Assembly (NCBI GenBank): GCA_937950315.1
Contig: CALFDU010000012.1
Location: 1 to 41,073, forward strand
Length of the DNA stretch: 41,073 nucleotides
Reading direction: 5' to 3'
Source of the DNA: an uncultured Saprospiraceae bacterium
Lineage (GTDB): Bacteria; Bacteroidota; Bacteroidia; Chitinophagales; Saprospiraceae
The notes under the pieces are model-generated. The model was given only the letters and a program-made list of their open reading frames with translations, made no database searches and was not told the origin of the DNA. The position numbers were made by a program, and so were the translations under genes. This document shows positions 40,853-41,073 of this stretch, in pieces; positions within the stretch are counted from its first letter, which is position 1; every line of letters begins with the position of its first letter.

Positions 40853-40882
40853 TTGAAAAATAGAATAATTGAACTATCTTTG
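40853..40882 (+). promoter_or_regulatory. rRNA operon promoter
   Basis: TTG at 40853-40855, 19 bases, then TATCTTTG at 40875-40882, about 125 bases before the predicted 16S 5' end. It matches the rpsF -7 box exactly. Confidence 0.7.
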
Positions 40883-41006
40883 CAAACCCGTTTAGAAGTA
40901 GACGGTAAAAGAAAAAAATGATTGACAAAGTAGAAGGTAAATTGCGTTAGAATTTAATCTAAAGAAGTCAGCCAAATCGGACAATAAATATAATTTTAAG
41001 AGAATT

Positions 41007-41073
<67 letters not shown>

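Noticed and set aside
40918-40950. A 10-codon frame in the rRNA leader
   Set aside because: It is too short, has no conserved context, and lies within an rRNA precursor leader.

Overview
The window looks like chromosomal DNA of a marine-type Bacteroidota, probably near Saprospiria or Chitinophagia. The evidence is low G+C, repeated promoter boxes of the Bacteroidota form TAnnTTTG (with or without an upstream TTG), many short lipoprotein signal peptides, an rpsF-rpsR-rplI operon, and a 16S rRNA 5' end at the right edge with a Bacteroidota-like start. The lineage is inferred from these signs, not from a database search. No tRNA, CRISPR array, insertion sequence or prophage was seen.

Layout. 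1-2.1 kb: the 3' end of a thiolase, a 35-residue membrane peptide, and a minus-strand pair (FMN-barrel protein, then a GT2 glycosyltransferase). 2.5-6.6 kb: a lipoprotein thioredoxin, then a compact three-gene unit (arylsulfotransferase-like protein, 51-residue membrane protein, membrane-anchored sulfotransferase-like protein) that abuts a convergent lipocalin-like lipoprotein. 6.7-11.5 kb: gluconate use (a gluconokinase/6-phosphogluconate dehydrogenase fusion and a GntP permease) and malate:quinone oxidoreductase. 11.6-15 kb: a lipoprotein with two PL7 alginate-lyase domains, then two small orphan genes. 15.1-20.3 kb: housekeeping genes (YgiQ, DbpA-like helicase, TrmN6-like methyltransferase, PA14/OmpA protein). 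20.4-24.7 kb: a tight four-gene sugar operon (two DUF1080 proteins and two Gfo/Idh/MocA-type proteins, the second GH109-like). 24.9-30 kb: small membrane and redox proteins, a GH3 glycosidase and a cytochrome c lipoprotein. 30-36 kb: a NatAB-like ABC exporter, a SulP transporter, a rhomboid protease and a BioD/DRTGG protein. 36.0-36.7 kb: a gene-free stretch with two copies of a 62-nt hairpin element. 36.7-41 kb: a DUF4920 lipoprotein, the ribosomal operon, a YgjP-like metalloprotein, serC, and the start of an rRNA operon.

How the genes fit together. Much of the accessory content suits a heterotroph that degrades polysaccharides: alginate cleavage, GH3 and GH109 glycosidases, 3-keto-glycoside chemistry and gluconate entry into the pentose phosphate pathway. 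The sulfotransferase-type unit points to modification of a surface or secreted molecule.

The most unusual signal is the element at 36188-36249 and 36613-36674. The copies are identical over their first 35 nt. All six differences lie in the terminal hairpin and either keep base pairing or fall in the loop. A TAnnTTTG box lies just before copy 2. This suggests a small structured RNA, or a mobile or duplicated terminator element.
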